64,000 nucleotides of DNA from Leptospira sp. WS60.C2 (GCF_040833955.1 NZ_CP162133.1:986001-1050000), one strand, 5' to 3'. Shown: positions 37,048 to 46,550, numbered from the stretch's first letter. Notes: generated by a model from the sequence alone, not told the origin. Program-made: numbers and translations.

Positions 37048-38337
37048 TTACGCTTGTTTTTTTGCGGCTTCGTAAGAAATTTCTTTTGGACCAGTGTAAA
37101 TTTGTCTTGGACGACCAATTTTTAAATTCGGGTCTTCAATCATTTCCTTCCATTGAGCAATCCAACCCGGCAATCTTCCCATTGCAAACATCACTGTGAA
37201 CATGTTTGTTGGGATTCCGAGAGCTCGGTAGATGATTCCGGAGTAAAAGTCAACGTTTGGATATAGTTTTCTTTCTACAAAGTATGGATCATTGAGAGCC
37301 GCTTCTTCCAATTCTTTTGCTATGTCGAGAAGTGGATCCTTGATGCCAAGTTTGTTTAATACTTTGTCACAAGCAACTTTGATGATTTTCGCACGTGGGT
37401 CAAAATTTTTGTAAACTCGGTGACCAAAACCATTCAATCGGAAACTAGAGTTTTTGTCTTTGGCTTGCTCTACAATTTTTTTAACAGAGAGACCACTTTT
37501 TTTGATTCCTTCGAGCATTTCTAAAACTTCTTGGTTGGCTCCACCGTGACGTGGTCCCCAAAGTGCAAGGATTCCCGCTGAAATTGCTCCGTATAAGTTG
37601 GCAAGAGAAGAGCCCACCAAACGAACAGTTGACGTTGAACAATTTTGCTCGTGGTCTGCGTGTAAGATGAGAAGCAAATTGAGTGCAGATACAATTTCTG
37701 GATCGATATGATAGTCTTCTGCGGGTACTGCAAACATCATATTCAGAAAGTTAGATGCGTAGTCCAATTCATTTAACGGGTGGATGATTGGTTGTCCAAT
37801 GGACTTTTTGTAAGCATACGCCGCGATGGTTGGGAATTTTGCAAGTAAACGAATGATGGAAATTTCTCTATGTTCCTCATTCATTGGATCATAACTATCT
37901 TGGTAGTATGTAGATAAACATCCCATCATACATGACATGATTGCCATCGGGTGTCCATCTTTAGGAAATCCATTGAACAGACGTTTGAGGTCTTCATGGA
38001 TCATTGTATGTTTGGTAATGGAACTATTCCACTCTTTGAGTTGAGTTTCGTTTGGAAGTTTTCCATAGATGAGTAAATAAGCAACTTCTGTAAAGGTTGA
38101 CTTTGCTGCTAAATCTTCAATAGGAATTCCACGGTATCTAAGGATTCCTTTTTCTCCATCGAGAAAGGTAATTTCGCTTGTACAAGCACCTGTGTTTAAA
38201 TAACCGGAATCAATTGTAACATAACCGGACAATTGGCGGAGTTTTGTAATATCAATTGCCTTTTCGTCTTCACTTCCCACAACGATTGGAAGTTCGAACT
38301 CTTTTCCATCCACTTTCAGAATAGCCTTTTCGGACAT
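37048..38337 (-). CDS. gltA: Citrate synthase
   Basis: A 429-residue hexameric-type citrate synthase. The active-site His region LHADHEQNCSTSTVRLVGSS, the second His in GFGHRVYKNFDPRAKII, and the Asp in the C-terminal part (VDFYSGIIYRALGIP) are present. It feeds the TCA cycle with the sucB-lpdA-sucA and mqo products. Upstream, 68 bases from slt, the leader has a 7-bp hairpin (38358-38364 with 38371-38377), followed by an AGGAG site. Confidence 0.97.
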   Translation of the reverse strand: MSEKAILKVDGKEFELPIVVGSEDEKAIDITKLRQLSGYVTIDSGYLNTGACTSEITFLDGEKGILRYRGIPIEDLAAKSTFTEVAYLLIYGKLPNETQLKEWNSSITKHTMIHEDLKRLFNGFPKDGHPMAIMSCMMGCLSTYYQDSYDPMNEEHREISIIRLLAKFPTIAAYAYKKSIGQPIIHPLNELDYASNFLNMMFAVPAEDYHIDPEIVSALNLLLILHADHEQNCSTSTVRLVGSSLANLYGAISAGILALWGPRHGGANQEVLEMLEGIKKSGLSVKKIVEQAKDKNSSFRLNGFGHRVYKNFDPRAKIIKVACDKVLNKLGIKDPLLDIAKELEEAALNDPYFVERKLYPNVDFYSGIIYRALGIPTNMFTVMFAMGRLPGWIAQWKEMIEDPNLKIGRPRQIYTGPKEISYEAAKKQA

Positions 38338-38357
38338 ATCTTCTCCTGTATTTCTCT

Positions 38358-38377
38358 GTCTATTTCAAAGAATAGAC
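38358..38377 (-). promoter_or_regulatory. Hairpin in the gltA leader
   Basis: A perfect 7-bp stem (38358-38364 with 38371-38377) with a six-base loop lies 21 bases before the gltA ATG, in the 68-base gap after slt. No T run follows on either strand, so it is more likely an mRNA structure than a terminator. Confidence 0.4.
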
Positions 38378-38405
38378 GGGGGAAATGGTGGGGAAAAGCC
38401 ATTTT

Positions 38406-40673
38406 TTATAGCTTATGGTATTTTTTCATGATATCGTACGCGTAAAAATTCGAAACGACAATGCGACAATAGTCTCTTGATTCTTTGTACGGTAAGTCCT
38501 CTAAAAAATGGTTAAAATCACCTGTATAGACAGATTTTTTCCATTTTCGTAAATTGCCGGGGCCACCGTTGTAGGCGATGGATGCCCATTTTAATTCGTT
38601 CTCATTCGATTTGAGGAGATAAGCTAAAAACTTTGTGCCGAGGCGAATGGATGTTTCGGGTTCATACAAGGAATAGGAACTGATTCCCATCCTTTGCGCC
38701 AGTTCCCTTCCCGTTGCAGGCATAATTTGCATGAGGCCTCGGGCGTTTGACCTTGAGGTGGCTGTCTCTTTAAAAAAGGATTCCTGTCGCATCAGTGCAT
38801 ACACACTGTCCTCAGAAATTCCATTTTCATTCGCATATCGCGATACAATGTTTTGGTGTGGTCTTGGATACATCCGTACAGAAAGGGATGTTGGAAGCAA
38901 GATAGGATCATCCGGGATTAAATACCGTTTCAAAAGAGATCTAGTGTGAAAAGCCGTATAGTACGTGTTATGTGTCAAGTCACCAATACCAACTAGGATT
39001 TCATCTTTTTCGTCTTCGGATAAATTCTCTCGTTTGACATGAAAGTTTACGAGATGAAGTCCAAGGCTATCTTCGCCCACGCGGAAATATTCTTTGGCAA
39101 GATTTAAAAGTTTGTGGCCTTGGATTCTGGAACTCATCCCACCAAGTTTGTTTCCTAGTTCATAAGAATCTTTCGGATAGACAAACCCCAAGTTACGACC
39201 AATCAGAGCGCTTGATTCTTCTGGAATTCCTGCTGTGTAGGATAGATATTCAAACAAATATTCTTTGTTGTAAGTCGGATTTTCTGGTTTGTTTGATTCT
39301 TTGATGATGGAGAGAAATTCTTCGCGAATCACGCGAGTGTAATAGGATCCAGGGCAAAGAGCATAATACCGTTTCAGTTCTTTTTTTAAACGTTCTGTTT
39401 CCCCATTTTCTTTTAAAGAACGTAGATACCAATAGACTAGTCTTCCTTTCACAGGTAGGTTGGGTATCTCAGAAAGGGCTCTTTCAAATTTGGCAAGAGG
39501 TGCATATTGAGATTTTTCCCCTTTTCGTTCGACTAAGTATTCAATGAGTCGGTCTTGGTAGAATAAATTGAAAGGATATTTTCCTAAATATAAAATTAGA
39601 TTTTCGAAGTAGAGTTCCTTATCACCTAACCTGTCGTAGGAGGCGGCAAGTACACGATAATATCCTGCGTCTTTTCCTGGGAATGTTTTTAAAAGTTCAA
39701 TGGCTTGTTGGAATTTGTTTTGTTGATAAAAGGTATCAGCAAGAGTCACAATCCAAGAAGAATCCATCTCGACAAAGGATTTATTGGCGCGTAAGACACG
39801 AAAGAGTTCATTGACTTTGCCAACCTTTGTGAGAGTGGAAGTTAAATGTTTAAACCCTTCATAATAGTTCAGTCGACTCGAAAATAATTCTGGTCTTGAT
39901 CGAAACAATGCTTCTTTATCATTGCTGTTGATAGCAGGCAAAAATAAACTGAGCTCGGAAGGATTCAGTTGTAAAATGTTGCCACTACCTTTGTATTTAC
40001 TCCAATCAGAGGCAATCATTTGAATTGTTTGATCCTGAAGCCCGTCTTTTTGTAAACAGTTGATCCATTCTTCGATCGCACCTTTTTCGTCACCTAAAAT
40101 GAGTTTGGCTTTCCCGTATCGATACAGACTATCTCCCGTTAGTAGGTATCGTTTGTGACTTTCTTGAAGGGATTGTACTTTTTCGATGATCTCTTTCCAT
40201 TGGTTGTTTGAGGCAAGTAAACGAATTTGTTCATCGAGAACCCGTCGGCAAATGGGGTCCTCCTCCATATTGAGGCGATTTAAAAACTGAATCCTTTCGC
40301 TTGGTGTTAGGTAATTTTTTGCAGTGATTTCATTGTAGAGTTTCCAATAACTTAGCTTAAATAAAGTTGTTTGGAAGGGCATCGTCTGAGTGAGAATTTT
40401 TTTTGCTTCTTCTTCATTTCCTTCAGTGACAAAAACACCTCTTACAAGGGACAGTAAATATCGAAAACGTTTCTCCTTGTCTCCGTTAGGTGATTTTTCA
40501 TGAAATTCGATCAGAGAATACACTTCGCTTTCACGCGAGGGGGTTGTATTTTTGAAATGATTTTCGATTTGCCCCCACTGGTGGGATTTGATGAAATAAT
40601 GAAGGTCTGTTTCGGCAAGTAGGGATGTTGTGAAAAAGAGAAGAATTCTACTTGCTAACCAAAAATGCCTCAT
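38406..40673 (-). CDS. slt: Soluble lytic transglycosylase with TPR/superhelical N-domain
   Basis: A 755-residue periplasmic protein with a signal peptide (about 1-20). The N-terminal 600 residues are helical repeats (for example TLADTFYQQNKFQQAIELLKT; LAASYDRLGDKELYFENLIL), as in Slt70-like proteins. The C-terminal SLT domain has the catalytic Glu631 in ALMRQESFFKETA, SNARGLMQIMPATGRELAQR, and WASIAYNGGPGNLRKW. It cleaves peptidoglycan strands to form anhydromuramyl ends. Confidence 0.93.
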   Translation of the reverse strand: MRHFWLASRILLFFTTSLLAETDLHYFIKSHQWGQIENHFKNTTPSRESEVYSLIEFHEKSPNGDKEKRFRYLLSLVRGVFVTEGNEEEAKKILTQTMPFQTTLFKLSYWKLYNEITAKNYLTPSERIQFLNRLNMEEDPICRRVLDEQIRLLASNNQWKEIIEKVQSLQESHKRYLLTGDSLYRYGKAKLILGDEKGAIEEWINCLQKDGLQDQTIQMIASDWSKYKGSGNILQLNPSELSLFLPAINSNDKEALFRSRPELFSSRLNYYEGFKHLTSTLTKVGKVNELFRVLRANKSFVEMDSSWIVTLADTFYQQNKFQQAIELLKTFPGKDAGYYRVLAASYDRLGDKELYFENLILYLGKYPFNLFYQDRLIEYLVERKGEKSQYAPLAKFERALSEIPNLPVKGRLVYWYLRSLKENGETERLKKELKRYYALCPGSYYTRVIREEFLSIIKESNKPENPTYNKEYLFEYLSYTAGIPEESSALIGRNLGFVYPKDSYELGNKLGGMSSRIQGHKLLNLAKEYFRVGEDSLGLHLVNFHVKRENLSEDEKDEILVGIGDLTHNTYYTAFHTRSLLKRYLIPDDPILLPTSLSVRMYPRPHQNIVSRYANENGISEDSVYALMRQESFFKETATSRSNARGLMQIMPATGRELAQRMGISSYSLYEPETSIRLGTKFLAYLLKSNENELKWASIAYNGGPGNLRKWKKSVYTGDFNHFLEDLPYKESRDYCRIVVSNFYAYDIMKKYHKL

Positions 40674-40721
40674 GCATACTTCCTATGATTACGAATTTAG
40701 AGAGGGAAGGTTCCCCTCCTT

Positions 40722-41921
40722 ATGAGCTTACAAACAGAATACAAACTGCGCTGGCCAGAATATAGAATCGAATTCCATCCAACGGAAGAAACGCCTAAAA
40801 AAGTCTCTCTTCCTGAGTTGTGGCCAAACCTACGTGCCTTTTTTTCAGGCAATCAGTCTCGTTTTGCAAACTACCTCTTTTATTTATCGACCGATTTCTC
40901 TGGGGGGTTCAGCCTTTGTTCGGTTCTGGGAGAAAATGATGCAAACTTCCGCTTCCATGACCCTGTTTTACAATCCCCGACGACGTTTCCCAAAGAATGT
41001 TTAGATTCCATCTGGAAGTTATGCCAAAATCGTGAATTTGAGGAAATGGAACGAGAAGATTGGGAGCTCATCGGATTCGGGCTTTTGTATCTGGGAAACA
41101 TTCCAGAATTTCGACGTTGGGTTCTCATCACAAAAGAGTTTTTTGGTCAATCCGATGATAATAAACGTTTTTTAGCTCTTCTCGGTTGGGAACGATCCGA
41201 AATTCAATTTGAAAACTCCATATTGCATATGTTAGTTGAATATGCCAATGGTCGTTTCGAAAAAATAGATTTTAAAACACTCGTTGATTCACTTTTACTC
41301 GAGTCTCATTGGCAACTTGCTGGAGTTTTATTCCACGCCATTGAACTGGGTTTACTTGCAGAGAAAGATTCCTTCCGCATTTGGAAATTCATGATTGGTT
41401 TTTTTGACGAATGGGAAACTTGGGAAAAAGAAAAGTTTTTATATGTTTCCCTTGGAAAACTCCCTCCTTTTTATGCATTACGTTATGCGAAACGATATCT
41501 AACAAAGTATTCTTTTGCTAAATACCAATCTGATTTAGAAACAGAACTTCGTGGAGATTGGATGAGTGGTAATACGTTTGGTTATGAACTAACACACTCT
41601 ATGAATCCGTGTGTTGATACTGTAGTTCGTTTCCAAAGAGAAGGAAAAAACTTTGAAGAAGAATTAAAAGCGGATTATAGTTTAAAACCGTATTCGTATT
41701 TACTCCCATTACAACTGGCATGTATCCAGTTTGTGAAAAAAGAATATGATTCATTCTTAACATATTATCAAAAGTGTGGAAGGCTTAAACACCTACCAAT
41801 GATTCTCAATTTATATTGGAGAGTTTTGTTAGAAAAAGGGGAGAAACAGCTAAGTTCTGCCATCAAACGATCGCTAGAGAATGGAAATGAATCCATAACA
41901 TTACCAGAAGGTTGGGAATAA
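40722..41921 (+). CDS. Hypothetical protein, first gene of the bactofilin cluster
   Basis: A 399-residue soluble protein with no signal peptide. It is rich in Trp, Phe and Tyr with helical repeats (EYANGRFEKIDFKTLVDSLL; KYSFAKYQSDLETELRGDWM). No family is recognised. The bases before its ATG (AGGTTCCCCTCCTT) have a poor ribosome site. It is separated by one base from the next gene, so the pair and the following bactofilin probably form a unit. Confidence 0.75.
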   Translation: MSLQTEYKLRWPEYRIEFHPTEETPKKVSLPELWPNLRAFFSGNQSRFANYLFYLSTDFSGGFSLCSVLGENDANFRFHDPVLQSPTTFPKECLDSIWKLCQNREFEEMEREDWELIGFGLLYLGNIPEFRRWVLITKEFFGQSDDNKRFLALLGWERSEIQFENSILHMLVEYANGRFEKIDFKTLVDSLLLESHWQLAGVLFHAIELGLLAEKDSFRIWKFMIGFFDEWETWEKEKFLYVSLGKLPPFYALRYAKRYLTKYSFAKYQSDLETELRGDWMSGNTFGYELTHSMNPCVDTVVRFQREGKNFEEELKADYSLKPYSYLLPLQLACIQFVKKEYDSFLTYYQKCGRLKHLPMILNLYWRVLLEKGEKQLSSAIKRSLENGNESITLPEGWE

Positions 41922-41922
41922 A

Positions 41923-42696
41923 ATGCCTCTTTCACAAGAACAGATTATGGAACTCTCCAAATTGCAAAAAATGCTAAAGAATTTGGAGAAAATTGAACGA
42001 AGTGCAAAAAATGACTTACAAAAGGAGAGAGTCGCTTTTGACATTGAACGTTACAGGCGTCGTATGCAAGAAGTCTCACCTGATGGAATTCCAGACAACT
42101 TGGAACAAACCATGCGGAATGCGAAAACGAGGGAAGAAAATCCGGAAAGCCTGAAACATAAAATCATTTCTCAATACCCAGTGATGAAAATTTCGCCGAA
42201 CTCCAACGATAGTGAAATCAATCAAATTGGAACCCTCATCAATATTATGGATTTGGAATATATCCCTATCCTTGGAGATGCTCACATAAAGTTTGATTAC
42301 TCCCATGCGACAGAACGTGACTCCGTACTTAAGTACATGGAGAATTTACGTAGAAACATGAAGATTTTAGTAGAGACAATTGAAGAATATGCCGCTGCAG
42401 ACAAACAGGAGTTTCGTGAACAGCTCTCCCGCATGAAAAACAAACAGTCTCGCATTTTTATCGCAGAGTCTTTTGAGACCTTGGGTAAATTTAGAGACTT
42501 CCTTGTAGCCGTAAACACGGACATCAAAGAAGGGAATAATGTCATCATGAATATGGAAGAGCCGATCAAATTCAACCCTCGTTTCGAAAAGGCAACTGTT
42601 TTGGAAGGTAGATCCATCATGGAAGGTCTTCGTGAATTTGAAGAATTTGCCGAAGAAGCTTGTGATTTGATTCGCCTACCGTCATTTCGAAAGTAA
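41923..42696 (+). CDS. Helical coiled-coil protein upstream of the bactofilin
   Basis: A 257-residue cytoplasmic, charged protein. Long helices with heptad-like patterns (ELSKLQKMLKNLEKIERSAK and KYMENLRRNMKILVETIEEY) suggest coiled coils. A central segment ISPNSNDSEINQIGTLINIM is more hydrophobic. No family is recognised. The location just before the bactofilin hints at a partner or adaptor of the cytoskeletal filament (inference). Confidence 0.75.
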   Translation: MPLSQEQIMELSKLQKMLKNLEKIERSAKNDLQKERVAFDIERYRRRMQEVSPDGIPDNLEQTMRNAKTREENPESLKHKIISQYPVMKISPNSNDSEINQIGTLINIMDLEYIPILGDAHIKFDYSHATERDSVLKYMENLRRNMKILVETIEEYAAADKQEFREQLSRMKNKQSRIFIAESFETLGKFRDFLVAVNTDIKEGNNVIMNMEEPIKFNPRFEKATVLEGRSIMEGLREFEEFAEEACDLIRLPSFRK

Positions 42697-42732
42697 AAAA
42701 ACCTTTTCATTCCTAGGGGGACGAAGGAGACT

Positions 42733-42774
42733 GTGAAAAATCACATACACGGACTCGCAAACGCATGGCATTAG
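42733..42774 (+). CDS. Possible 13-codon leader ORF overlapping the bactofilin start
   Basis: GTG 42733 has a very good ribosome site (AAGGAGA at 42724-42730) and encodes MKNHIHGLANAWH, ending at TAG 42772-42774, in a frame different from the bactofilin. The bactofilin ATG (42765) lies inside it and has no ribosome site of its own, so translation of the mini-ORF could deliver ribosomes to the bactofilin. The alternative is that the strong site is read directly at a distance. Coding is not proven. Confidence 0.4.
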   Translation: MKNHIHGLANAWH

Positions 42775-43205
42775 TCAAAAATCAGACCGAAGTTACCAAT
42801 TCAACTATTGGTGAGAATTCCTACTTCAACGGAAAATTTTTCATCAATGGATCTCTCAAAATTGACGGTAAATTCGAGGGGAAATCCCTCCAGGCCGAAC
42901 ACCTTTACATCGGTGTCACAGGAAAGGTCAAAACCAATATCACTGCGGCGAGTGTCATTGTAGAAGGGATTGTTGTGGGAAACGTGACGGCAAGAAACCG
43001 CGTGATGCTTCTTCCGACATCCAAAATCCTCGGAGACATCAAAACACCCGAGCTAATCATCCAAAATGGGGTGATCTTAGAAGGACGTTGTATGATTTCC
43101 AACGACCTCAAACACAGTGCCAAAGACCTCATCGAGTTAGAATACTCCAAAGATTCTTTGAGTGTTGAAAAGATTTTTGGGAAACAACCAAACGCCAAAG
43201 AATAA
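42765..43205 (+). CDS. Bactofilin
   Basis: A 146-residue polymer-forming cytoskeletal protein (bactofilin/DUF583). The beta-helix turns run about 12-115, with repeated hydrophobic-glycine strands (FFINGSLKIDGKFEGKSLQA; TGKVKTNITAASVIVEGIVV; NVTARNRVMLLPTSKILGDI; TPELIIQNGVILEGRCMI). Short unstructured ends flank the core. Bactofilins set cell shape, and a Leptospira bactofilin is known to affect helical pitch. No M23 peptidase partner is adjacent. Followed directly by pdxA. Confidence 0.93.
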   Translation: MALVKNQTEVTNSTIGENSYFNGKFFINGSLKIDGKFEGKSLQAEHLYIGVTGKVKTNITAASVIVEGIVVGNVTARNRVMLLPTSKILGDIKTPELIIQNGVILEGRCMISNDLKHSAKDLIELEYSKDSLSVEKIFGKQPNAKE

Positions 43206-44150
43206 TTGAAAACCATTCTGATTTCGGAAGGAGATCCCACGAGTATCAATTATGAACTTTTGGGTTCCGCCTTCCCACTCTTACAATCCTTAGGAAAACA
43301 CCACCGCATTTACCTTGTCAGAGGAGCTCACAACCAAACGCTCCCTCGTCTCAAAGCACTCAAAACACCGATAGACGAACCTGGATTTTATTCCCTTGAT
43401 TGGAATCCCACAGGTAAAACCAAAACGTTTGTTTTAGGAAAACCTTCCAAGGCATCAGGGAAAATGGCATACGACTCGCTCCTTGCAGCCATCGACTTCC
43501 AAAAAGAATGGGGAGGGGATCTCATCACTCTTCCTCTCTCAAAAGAATGGGTACAAAAATCTGGTGTGAAAGGATTTCGAGGTCATACCGAAGCCTTAGC
43601 CGAAGGTTACAAACGACCTACCTTTATGATGATGTCAGGGGAGAGACTCAATGTGATTCCCCTCACCACACACGTTCCCCTAAAAGATGTGGTAAAAGAA
43701 CTAAAACAATTTAATTGGAAAGAATTGAAAAACGCCATCACAAGATCTCCTTACTTACACAAACCAAACATTGCTTATTTGGGCCTGAACCCACATGCAG
43801 GGGAAGGCGGAAAGATTGGCACAGAAGAAATGACTCTACTGAAAGTGGGAGCCAAAGCATTACGGCAGGGAAAGTTATTCGTGGAGGGGCCACTCTCTGC
43901 GGATTCAGCTTTTTTACCAGGAGCGAAACCGTACGATTTGTATTTGGCCTGTTACCATGACCAAGGACTCATTCCATTTAAATTGCTTGAAGGAAAGAAG
44001 GGCGTGAACATAACCTTAGGTTTGGATTTCACTCGTGTCTCTCCTGACCATGGTACTGCCTTTGGCATCGCAGGAAAGGGATGTGCGGATCCTACAGGAC
44101 TTATTTCCTGCTTAGAACGACTTCTGGAGACAAAAACAAAACCAATATGA
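43206..44150 (+). CDS. pdxA: 4-Hydroxythreonine-4-phosphate dehydrogenase (divergent)
   Basis: A 314-residue PdxA homologue, which oxidises 4-phosphohydroxy-L-threonine in pyridoxal phosphate synthesis. YLGLNPHAGEGGKIGTEE, GPLSADSAFLPGA and YHDQGLIPFKLLEGKKGVN are the metal-binding and substrate motifs. The N-terminal SEGDPTSINYELLG replaces the usual GDPxGIGPE, so the active-site edge is unusual. TTG 43206 directly follows the bactofilin TAA, with no strong ribosome site. It overlaps the next gene by four bases. Confidence 0.88.
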   Translation: MKTILISEGDPTSINYELLGSAFPLLQSLGKHHRIYLVRGAHNQTLPRLKALKTPIDEPGFYSLDWNPTGKTKTFVLGKPSKASGKMAYDSLLAAIDFQKEWGGDLITLPLSKEWVQKSGVKGFRGHTEALAEGYKRPTFMMMSGERLNVIPLTTHVPLKDVVKELKQFNWKELKNAITRSPYLHKPNIAYLGLNPHAGEGGKIGTEEMTLLKVGAKALRQGKLFVEGPLSADSAFLPGAKPYDLYLACYHDQGLIPFKLLEGKKGVNITLGLDFTRVSPDHGTAFGIAGKGCADPTGLISCLERLLETKTKPI

Positions 44151-44569
44151 CACTTTTGGAAACTCTTGCTTTTCCCGTTTTATTCATTTGGTTTGTGGGG
44201 CTTCTTCTCACTTTTTTTCGAAAGGACCTCGAGCCACATTGGAAGTTTTTTTTCTTTCTCGTGTTTTGTTTTTATCTCGTTCAGTTTTTCCCAGAATTTT
44301 GGCTTGGGGTCACCAGGTGGAAGGAAAACCCTAAAGCGGAAGCCTTACAATGGATTTCAGCCATGGGAAATTCCCTCTATGTATTTTTATTCTTTTTGTG
44401 GCCCCTGGTTCTCATTCGAATTTATTATTCTGCATCCAACAATTTAAGTAAAACCTTGATCCCAGCACTCGCGTATGGGACGGTATTGTATTGGGCATTA
44501 TTTTTTCTTTGGACTTTGTATTCAAAAGAGTTCAATGAATGGCTTCATCAAATATTTTCAAATAAGTAA
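44147..44569 (+). CDS. Small four-helix membrane protein
   Basis: A 140-residue protein from ATG 44147, which overlaps the pdxA stop by four bases; the frame upstream of this (to 44081) is inside pdxA and unlikely. Four membrane helices at about 3-24, 33-52, 75-93 and 103-124, with no known family. Followed after 14 bases by the DegT aminotransferase. Confidence 0.75.
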   Translation: MTLLETLAFPVLFIWFVGLLLTFFRKDLEPHWKFFFFLVFCFYLVQFFPEFWLGVTRWKENPKAEALQWISAMGNSLYVFLFFLWPLVLIRIYYSASNNLSKTLIPALAYGTVLYWALFFLWTLYSKEFNEWLHQIFSNK

Positions 44570-44583
44570 AGAAAGGGCATACA

Positions 44584-45705
44584 ATGGCAGTTCCATTTAT
44601 AGATATCAAACGATTTGAACCAGGATTTTTGGACACCTGGAATGAAAAAGTAAAGTTCATGTCAGAAAACGCACAGTTCATTGGTGGAAATGAAGTCACT
44701 GATTTAGAAACAAACCTTGCCACTTGGGCAGAGACCAAATACGCAATTGGTTGTGCGAACGGAACCGATGCCTTACAACTGGCACTTCGTGCCGTGGGAG
44801 TGGGTCGTGGAGACAAAGTATTATTACCTGATTCTACTTTTTGGGCAACTTTCGAAGCCGTTGTGAATGTGGGAGGAGATCCTTATACTGTGGATACAAA
44901 CCCAGTGGATTTACAAATGGATTTCCAAGTCTTCCAAGAAGCAGTCGAAAAAGTAAAACCAAAGGCCGCTCTAGTTGTCCATTTGTATGGATGGGGAACT
45001 AGCAAAATTGAAGAACTCAGAAAGTTTTGCAAAGAAAAGAATGTGGCCCTCATTGAAGATGGTGCGCAATGTTTCGGCGTAAAACACAATGGAAACTCTC
45101 TCTACAAAGATGCATTGATTTCAACAACATCCTTTTATCCAGCAAAGGTGTTAGGTGCCGCTGGTGATGGTGGAGCTGTTTTTACTAATGATGAAGAATT
45201 GTCCGTTGTCACAAGACGCCTTGTCAACCATGGAAGAACATCGCATTATGAACATGGACTTGTGGGTTGGAACTCAAGACTAGATTCTTTACAAGCTGCC
45301 TTTCTCAATCTTTCCTTAAAACACTTACAAAAGAGAATCGAATCTCGAAAAGCTTCGCAAAACATCTATTATAAGGAATTACCAGGTCTTGGGATCGGAG
45401 TGATCCAACCTCCAAAATCGTATGAGGAAAATGGATATTGTAACGTAACCCTTGTGGATCCGGAAATCAGACCAAAAATCGAAGCGGTTTTAAAAGAAAA
45501 AGGCATTGGTTTTGGAAATATTTACCCAGGTGCTATGTCAGACCAACCAGGAGCAAAACCTTACCTCAAGGAACGTTTTGGAAAGGATGAAAATGCACGT
45601 CGAATTTCTAAATCAGTTCTCAACTTTCCTTTGTTTGCCTATATGACAAGTTCTGAAATGGATGAAGTGTTAAGCGCGATCAAAGCGTATAACGCAAGTA
45701 AGTAA
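44584..45705 (+). CDS. DegT/DnrJ/EryC1/StrS family aminotransferase
   Basis: A 373-residue sugar aminotransferase of the DegT family. [13 protein letters not shown], then [30 protein letters not shown] and the PLP-lysine motif [15 protein letters not shown] (Lys188) are present, with [25 protein letters not shown] at the substrate site. It would aminate a keto-sugar nucleotide, as for LPS or O-antigen amino sugars. Neighbouring envelope genes are absent, so the product is not assigned. Confidence 0.93.
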   Translation: MAVPFIDIKRFEPGFLDTWNEKVKFMSENAQFIGGNEVTDLETNLATWAETKYAIGCANGTDALQLALRAVGVGRGDKVLLPDSTFWATFEAVVNVGGDPYTVDTNPVDLQMDFQVFQEAVEKVKPKAALVVHLYGWGTSKIEELRKFCKEKNVALIEDGAQCFGVKHNGNSLYKDALISTTSFYPAKVLGAAGDGGAVFTNDEELSVVTRRLVNHGRTSHYEHGLVGWNSRLDSLQAAFLNLSLKHLQKRIESRKASQNIYYKELPGLGIGVIQPPKSYEENGYCNVTLVDPEIRPKIEAVLKEKGIGFGNIYPGAMSDQPGAKPYLKERFGKDENARRISKSVLNFPLFAYMTSSEMDEVLSAIKAYNASK

Positions 45706-46472
45706 TGGAAAAACTTCGGGTAGGTGTCTTTTTATTCTTTTTACTCATCCTTGCGGTCTTAACCTTTAGTTTGTCTAAAAGTTGGCGCCTCTACGATGGT
45801 GGGTATGAAGTGACTGTGGAAACTCCAGAGTCAAAAGAAAAGGATACCTCGCCCGAACCCACAGACAGCCTCGATTTAGAAGATGGGAATGGGAAAATCT
45901 ATTGGAAACAATACTTTATCTATCCTCATGGTCTTGTCACAGAATCGGGTGGGTTTGGACCCGATGGCATTTTATCCCATGCACGGAATTTGTATTCCAT
46001 CAGTTTAAAAGATGGAAAAATCCAAAAACTCTTTCCTCGTGATGTTTATATCTGGGATTATTTCGCTAGTGAATTTGCTAAAAAATCTGTGGCAAATACC
46101 ATAGATGATCCCAAAGAAGATGTCTTACAAATTGAGAAAAAACTTTTGATCTTTGCTGTTACAGAAGATAGCAATTTAGATGGTGTCTTAAATTATAAGG
46201 ATCATAAATATGTTTACCTATTTGATCCTGAAACGAATAAACTTGATTCTGTTTTACCTGTAGGATTCCACTTTCGAAAACTTTTATTCAATTCGGCAAA
46301 AAATCACCTCACTTTGATTTTGGGAAAAAATCCTGAACCACAACAAAATAACCAACGTAAAAAACAACCTGAACCAAGTGTCAAACTACACGTCTACGAT
46401 TATGATGTGGTATCCTCCAAAGGAATTCTCAGCGGAACATTGGAATCTCTTTCTTCCCAAGATACGATGTAA
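45705..46472 (+). CDS. Exported or membrane-anchored hypothetical protein
   Basis: A 255-residue protein with a single N-terminal hydrophobic segment (about 6-27, VGVFLFFLLILAVLTFSL), which may be an anchor. The remainder is soluble, with a beta-rich part (FPRDVYIWDYFASEF; KLLIFAVTEDSNLDGVLN) that resembles the EF-hand-like DxNxDGxL motif DSNLDGVLN (about 156-164). No family is recognised. It overlaps the DegT stop by one base and is closed by the terminator. Confidence 0.75.
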   Translation: MEKLRVGVFLFFLLILAVLTFSLSKSWRLYDGGYEVTVETPESKEKDTSPEPTDSLDLEDGNGKIYWKQYFIYPHGLVTESGGFGPDGILSHARNLYSISLKDGKIQKLFPRDVYIWDYFASEFAKKSVANTIDDPKEDVLQIEKKLLIFAVTEDSNLDGVLNYKDHKYVYLFDPETNKLDSVLPVGFHFRKLLFNSAKNHLTLILGKNPEPQQNNQRKKQPEPSVKLHVYDYDVVSSKGILSGTLESLSSQDTM

Positions 46473-46478
46473 TCAATA

Positions 46479-46506
46479 AAAAACCCCAAGAGATCTTGGG
46501 GTTTTT
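46479..46506. terminator. Bidirectional terminator between the plus-strand array and sucA
   Basis: AAAAACCCCAAG (46479-46490) pairs with CTTGGGGTTTTT (46495-46506) over an AGAT loop. T runs are present on both strands at the correct side, so it can end the plus-strand transcript and, read from the other side, the sucA transcript. The gap 46473-46597 also has a 7-bp hairpin and a 12-bp palindrome. Confidence 0.88.
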
Positions 46507-46518
46507 GGGGCTTTCGTG

Positions 46519-46550
46519 TTTCCAACAAATTGGAAATTGGTTCATGAACC
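46519..46550. repeat. Second hairpin and 12-bp palindrome downstream of sucA
   Basis: TTTCCAA (46519-46525) pairs with TTGGAAA (46530-46536) over CAAA, and GGTTCATGAACC (46539-46550) is a perfect palindrome. They lie between the terminator and the sucA stop. They could stabilise the 3' end of the sucA mRNA or bind a dimeric regulator; neither is demonstrated. Confidence 0.6.
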
